64,000 bases of DNA from Phellopilus nigrolimitatus (Eukaryota > Basidiomycota > Agaricomycetes > Hymenochaetales > Hymenochaetaceae). The stretch is from NCBI GenBank assembly GCA_021029095.1, contig JAJOHG010000010.1, positions 372,001-436,000 of the forward strand, given 5' to 3'. Positions 60,601 to 64,000 of the stretch are shown here, piece after piece. Each line of letters starts with the position of its first letter. Within the stretch, counting starts at the first letter, position 1. The notes under the pieces are model-generated. The model was not told the origin of the DNA and did no database searches. It saw only the letters and a list, made by a program, of their open reading frames with translations. Position numbers and translations under genes: made by a program.

Positions 60601-62178
60601 GAGCCGCGTTCGCTCACAGAGGCGAAACGCCTGCCGGAATGGTCGGAATGGGAGCGCGCGGTGAATGAGGAGTTGGAGACACTTCGCGCGGCTGGTACGT
60701 GGGTGCTGGAGGAGCCTCCGGCGGGTGCCAACGTTGTCGGGTCGAAGTGGGTCTTCAAGATCAAAAAGGATGCGGCCGGCAATGTTGTCCGTCGCAAAGC
60801 GCGGCTTGTCGCGCAGGGATTTAGCCAGGTGCCGGGGATCGATTATTTCGACACCTTTGCGCCCGTTGCGAAGCTCGCATCCATCCGCGCGACGCTCGCG
60901 ATGGCCGCGCGATTGGACCTGGAGCTCGAGCAAGTCGACATCAAGGGTGCTTACCTTAACGGTGAGCTAGAGCCGGGTGAGGTCATTTACATGCGGCACC
61001 CTCCCGGATATACACCGCGCGACGCGGGCACGAAAGTCTTGAGGTTGCGCAAGACGTTGTACGGCTTGAAGCAGAGTGGACGGCGGTGGTACCAGAAACT
61101 GACATGGATCTTTGTCGATGAGCTTGGATTGACACGTTGTGACGTGGACCAAGCGGTCTTTTTCCGTCACGATGGGCGTGACGTGACCATTGTCGTCGTG
61201 CATGTCGACGACTGCACGATCGCCGCTACCACCAGCTCTCTCGTGTCTGCTCTCAAGTCCGGACTGGCTCGCTACGTCGAGGTGACTGATCTGGGCCCAC
61301 TGCACTGGCTACTGGGGATCGAGGTCCAACGAAACCGCGATGCAAGGACTCTCTCACTGTCGCAAACAGCGTACATAAACTCCATCCTCGGCCGTTTCAA
61401 CTTTGAAGAACTCAAGCCGGTCTCCTCGCCGATGGACCCGAATTTGCACCTCCACAGCACGCAGGGCCCGAAGACCGCACAGGACCACGCCCAGATGCGC
61501 GGGGTACCGTATCGCGAGGCGCTCGGATCCCTGATGTACGCGGCGATGGCGACACGGCCGGACATCGCGTTCGCCGTGACGCTGCTGTCGCGTTTCTCAA
61601 ACGACCCCGGACCCGCGCATTGGGAGGCCGTAAAGCGGGTGTTCCGCTACCTGAAGGGTTCGCGCAAGCTCCGACTCACGTACGGAGGAACCAGAGACGC
61701 GGCGGATGGTGGAATGAAGGGTTACGCGGACGCGGATGGGAGCATGCAGGAGGACCGCCGCGCGATCTCAGGTAACGCCTTTTTAATTGACGGCGGAGCC
61801 GTTTCTTGGTATTCTAAACGACAGGAGATTGTTTCGCTCTCGACGACCGAGAGCGAATACGTCGCGGCGACGCACGCCGCGAAGGAGGCGATCTGGCTTC
61901 GCCAGCTCATCATGCAAATTTTCAAGCCGATCGACGGACCGACTGTCCTTTTCTCTGACAACCAGTCCGCCATCGCACTCACTAAAGACCATCAGTACCA
62001 TGCGCGCACGAAGCATATCGACATTCGGTATCACTTCCTGCGCTGGGTCTGCGAAAACGGGTCGATCAAGCTCACGTACTGCCCGACCGCCGACATGGTT
62101 GCCGACGCGCTCACGAAGCCACTCCCTTCGTTCAAGGTGAAGCATTTCGCGGCCGCGCTCGGGCTCCTCTCGGCTTGA
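57649..62178 (+). CDS. Copia Gag-Pol polyprotein
   Basis: 1509 aa, no frameshift. Gag of UBN2 type (about 15-225) with NWVIYRMRFQAAVKAKGKWG. Zinc knuckle CWNCGETGHLRAKC at about 274. An acidic linker; aspartic protease ILDSGSTRHIS at about 403. GAG-pre-integrase (LSLMELHARMGHISPKVAER, ~540); integrase with HTDVWGPSP and HSDRGGEYTG (~607-675). Reverse transcriptase from WVFKIKKDAAGNVVRRKARL (~1035), GAYLNGELEPGEVIYM, and catalytic VVHVDDCTIAA (~1184; HVDD instead of YVDD). RNase H with GYADADGSMQEDRRAISG, STTESEYVA and FSDNQSAIALTKDHQYHART (~1357-1450). The product would assemble particles and copy and integrate the element. The stop codon overlaps the polypurine tract. Confidence 0.95.
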   Translation: MSSSHDTLPTSVPKLATSGANWVIYRMRFQAAVKAKGKWGHFDGSSTRPEPVAGPAAAAQPDPNADLQDRREAWDKDEDIAMYLLSQRLADSTLIQVGNLPNCTARWNTVVREFTSKSAFAQTSLRTEFLETRCPGDADIREFLSDLRMRRETLAQSGVEISDKDFRSTIITAIPNRLATFASAQLTSAEIAARNVASITAQPLTDAQAASLREVDPEVLIHIISDEADRQKRERLAKRKEPARGPKEKDEALYVSTAPKGKPRNDAKPRGACWNCGETGHLRAKCPKPRKPSGKEKPKDSANAAVDSGSDSDGVWDCCNAAWDSSDDEDDEDDETGSMPDLIDLSDSEASEPADFWSDDEDSEHDEVSSSYPESDVSEEDSDEEEIAQVIHLRESDDARRAILDSGSTRHISPYREDFTNFVETPPKSLHAANKQTFHAMGEGDLAIQLPNGETPTNLTLTEVLYSPEVGFTLVSVGALDRAAYFAVFGGSKCILCDAAGNHIGEVSRSSKGLYRFAHESADPTLRDAANAAEETLSLMELHARMGHISPKVAERLVRNGWVTGLRLDTSGPTPTLCESCVYAKATRRMIARERGGERAAHFGGEVHTDVWGPSPTRSLGGRHYYVSFTDDATRVTKLYLLKKKSDVFRSYRLFEAWAETQLNAKIQVLHSDRGGEYTGKEFVMYLDSRGTRQKLTVHDTPQHNGVAERLNRTILEKIRAMLHASRMPKFLWAEAARHAVWLKNRTPTHALKDKTPHEALTGRKPDLRGLRVWGSKCWVHDDTSSKLAPRAREGRWMGFDITSNGQRIFWPEKKTISVERNVYFDPGDFSSRLEGEELDGGVENETTSKNSPPTTKLPAENLSTQPPPAENPQGPADPAEPASDPPAGQPQPAPERPAASHLPAQAPEPRERRVRAPSAYLRRLDSGEGAPSHWRRDGAVPRGMRTLREYVDQEEETANLAVEEDDYDVEYEFSAAMEEAEGLEPRSLTEAKRLPEWSEWERAVNEELETLRAAGTWVLEEPPAGANVVGSKWVFKIKKDAAGNVVRRKARLVAQGFSQVPGIDYFDTFAPVAKLASIRATLAMAARLDLELEQVDIKGAYLNGELEPGEVIYMRHPPGYTPRDAGTKVLRLRKTLYGLKQSGRRWYQKLTWIFVDELGLTRCDVDQAVFFRHDGRDVTIVVVHVDDCTIAATTSSLVSALKSGLARYVEVTDLGPLHWLLGIEVQRNRDARTLSLSQTAYINSILGRFNFEELKPVSSPMDPNLHLHSTQGPKTAQDHAQMRGVPYREALGSLMYAAMATRPDIAFAVTLLSRFSNDPGPAHWEAVKRVFRYLKGSRKLRLTYGGTRDAADGGMKGYADADGSMQEDRRAISGNAFLIDGGAVSWYSKRQEIVSLSTTESEYVAATHAAKEAIWLRQLIMQIFKPIDGPTVLFSDNQSAIALTKDHQYHARTKHIDIRYHFLRWVCENGSIKLTYCPTADMVADALTKPLPSFKVKHFAAALGLLSA

Positions 62179-62185
62179 GGGGGAG

Positions 62186-62746
62186 TGTTGGAATCCAAGC
62201 CGGCGGAGCCCCGCGCCGAGCTCGCACCGGTTGCGTGCTCGGGCGGCGAGGTCACGAGCGCATCGTCTCGGCTCAGCGAGCCCGAGGCTCACTGGACCGC
62301 GATTGGCTGGCCCGCGATCTCGGTTCACCCGCGCGCCACTCGCACACCACCCCCGCTCGCTGTCCGAATCCCCTCGTTTTACAGTGCCGAGATAGATAGT
62401 TATTTACTCATCATTTATGTGTCTTTATCTCCTTTTATCGTTCCCCCTTTCTTTCGTAGCGTAAAAGCGGCTCTCCGCAGCCCCGAAAACCCGTAGTATA
62501 AAAAGCCTGTTTATTCTTTCGGCCACCTCAGACGTTCGCATACCGCGCAAACGACTGAGGTGAGCTTTCGGACATTATAACGTTTCTATTATACTTTTAC
62601 TTATTACTACATTAAACTAGCTTACTTCGTACTAGGTTAGTTTGTGATATGAAAAGACGTTCGCATACCGCGCAAACGACTGAGCTTACTTCGTACTAGG
62701 TGTACTACTGTAAGGCCGTTGCGCGGACTTGTCTCACCAAGCTACA
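62186..62746 (+). repeat. 3' LTR of Copia element (561 bp)
   Basis: Second LTR, same length and, as far as I can read, same sequence as the 5' LTR, with its own TATA box at about 62497 that could drive transcription into the zinc-finger gene starting at 62974. Confidence 0.95.
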
Positions 62747-62973
62747 ATTAAGACCTATGATGTGGCCAGAGGGCAGTTCGAAGATAGAAAGATGAAACAG
62801 AATGTTAGGAAAAAAACTCAAAAATGACCATGAAAAAGAACATCTCTAATCGGGTGACCCGTTTCCCACGTTTCCCTCATAACACAAGGGGCCCGCGAGG
62901 TCGGTTACTAACAGGTCCGTGAAACTCGTGGTATGCCCTACTTCATTCCGCAACACGGTTCAGTGCTCGTCAA

Positions 62974-64000
62974 ATGGCATCAATCCAAAATACAAGCAGC
63001 AATCTTATTCGCCTGGACAGAACTAGTGTTATCACTTTCTCAAAGGAGGCACTTCATGCTTATCGATGCGACTGGGGTGCATGTCCCACAACACTCAACT
63101 CATGGCAGACTTTAAAGGCTGTGAGCATTTCTCTCCTTCTCTTCAAAGAGACAGCTTAATTACAGGTCTATAATCCATCTAGCACATCAGCCTCCACTGC
63201 AAGCGGTCAAAAGTAGGTCTCTCATGTTTTCTACGGCATACTGCGGGTCGATCCGTGGGTTTTAGCGTTTTGCAGATAGCATAGCAAGTATAGCTCTGAT
63301 TGTAATGATCTTATATTCGAAATGTGCGCACTGTTATGTGCTACAATATGCAAAAACATGCATCCGGATTAATGCAGTATTGGCAGCACAACAGGCAAGT
63401 GGGACATCTAAGTTCAAATTCCCATCCACATGTTTAGATGACCTATTTGCCTCTTGTGCTACCAATACTGCACCAATCCGGATGCATGTTTTTGCACATT
63501 GTAGCACATAACAGTGCGCACATTTCGAGTATAAGATCATTACAATCGAAGCTATACTTGCTATGCTATCTGCAAAACGCTAAAACCCATGGATTGACAT
63601 GTGATGGACTAGGACTGTTTCTAAACATTGACACTAATCTGATGACTATGTCTCTCCAGGAGCACAGTTGTGGATGGAAGAAATGTGCATTTCCTACCCA
63701 TTCATCGCATGAAGCACTCATAGCACATGTGGAAATGTCACACCTATCCCGATTACCATTGTCCTGCCCCCTCCAAGGTATGATAGTGCTCTCTTGCTGC
63801 CAACACCGAGTTTGTAGCCTGACTGCCTTTCTTTATTATTTCAATGTCATCTGCTATAGACTGTGACTCTTTCTTCATTCGTCATCAGGTCCTCCCTGAC
63901 CACCTTCTCGAGGCCCATAGCGGGCTAGCGTATAAATGGATGGAACAACACAAATCCTCTGATGTCCTTCGCCATTCTGCACGCCTCCAACTTCAACCAA
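62974..64000 (+). CDS. C2H2-type zinc-finger protein, 5' part
   Basis: Continues beyond the window. The start ATG at 62974 gives MASIQNTSSNLIRLDRTS. Finger 1, YRCDWGACPTTLNSWQTLKA then HISLHCKRSK, is split by a ~57-nt intron before the first His. A 447-nt intron (63213-63659) contains a fold-back element. Then SCGWKKCAFPTHSSHEALIA followed by HVEMSHLSRLPLSCPLQ, a third intron (about 63777-63858), and DCDSFFIRHQVLPDHLLEAH with SGLAYKWMEQH. Cys/His spacing is that of C2H2 (finger 1 ends His-x3-Cys rather than His-His). Probably a nucleic-acid-binding regulator; target unknown. The 3' LTR lies only 228 bp upstream. Confidence 0.6.
63247..63598. mobile_element. Fold-back (inverted-repeat) element, ~352 bp
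   Basis: Almost the whole segment is an inverted repeat. Outer ends are GTCGATCCGTGGGTTTTAGC and, on the minus strand, GTCAATCCATGGGTTTTAGC. Arms continue through TGCAGATAGCATAGCAAG and ATGTGCGCACTGTTATGTGC to near the centre (~63420). No coding capacity. It lies within an intron of the zinc-finger gene. I could not define a clear target duplication. Confidence 0.75.

Larger units (their letters stand above)
57015..62746 (+). mobile_element. Complete Ty1/Copia LTR retrotransposon (5.7 kb)
   Basis: Two 561-bp LTRs, a primer-binding site, one uninterrupted gag-pol frame and a polypurine tract (AGGGGGAG, 62178-62185). It is flanked by a 5-bp target duplication ATTAA (57010-57014 and 62747-62751). 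Order protease-integrase-RT-RNase H identifies Copia rather than Gypsy. All parts needed for autonomous movement appear present. Confidence 0.95.

Noticed and set aside
57649..62178. Gypsy-type retrotransposon
   Set aside because: Integrase precedes reverse transcriptase, which is the Copia order.
1..64000. tRNA and rRNA genes
   Set aside because: I looked for T-loop-like GGTTCGA motifs with a foldable neighbourhood and found none convincing; a covariance-model scan would be decisive.

Overview
The window looks like nuclear DNA of a filamentous basidiomycete, most likely an Agaricomycete. Many introns are 50-60 nt GT-AG introns, and the proteins are fungal: anillin-type BUD4, PalB/Rim13, SWR1, a proteinase K-like subtilase, a multi-ZZ-finger protein and phenylalanine ammonia-lyase. 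The mobile DNA is a Copia retrotransposon plus several terminal-inverted-repeat (TIR) elements. No bacterial operons, rRNA, tRNA or CRISPR array were seen. Intron boundaries were read by eye, so gene models are approximate where stated.

Layout. 1-7 kb: the 3' end of a cAMP-dependent protein kinase catalytic subunit (+), facing the SWR1 chromatin-remodelling ATPase (-). 8.9-19.6 kb: an accessory island. It holds a tandem family of six related 108-aa orphan genes on the minus strand (three intact, two with one nonsense codon, one remnant). An unrelated 134-aa orphan gene lies among them behind a duplicated promoter, one copy of which has a 289-bp TA-flanked MITE in its TATA box. A 5.0-kb element (13130-18140) also sits there, with long TIRs made of palindromic GATC-rich units, a 6-bp target duplication, and a multi-ZZ-finger gene as its only recognisable content. 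20-25.6 kb: a secreted S8 protease (-), a tiny COX14-like membrane protein (+) with unusual splicing, and the ribosome-biogenesis factor KRI1 (-).

27.4-43.1 kb: a gene whose 5' and 3' parts differ in composition, an anillin/BUD4-like septin-ring protein (+), a leucine-rich-repeat membrane protein (-), and the calpain-like protease PalB/Rim13 (+) divergent from it. 43.1-47 kb is essentially empty. 47.1-50.1 kb: phenylalanine ammonia-lyase (-), well conserved but with about six frame breaks. 50.1-57 kb: a long gene-poor stretch ending in a MITE-like inverted repeat. 57.0-62.8 kb: a complete, apparently very young Copia retrotransposon with an uninterrupted 1509-codon gag-pol. 63-64 kb: the start of a C2H2 zinc-finger gene with a fold-back element inside an intron.

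The housekeeping genes act in separate processes: cAMP signalling, H2A.Z exchange, ribosome assembly, septation, alkaline-pH signalling and phenylpropanoid entry. They do not form an evident pathway cluster. The island at 8.9-19.6 kb is the most unusual part.
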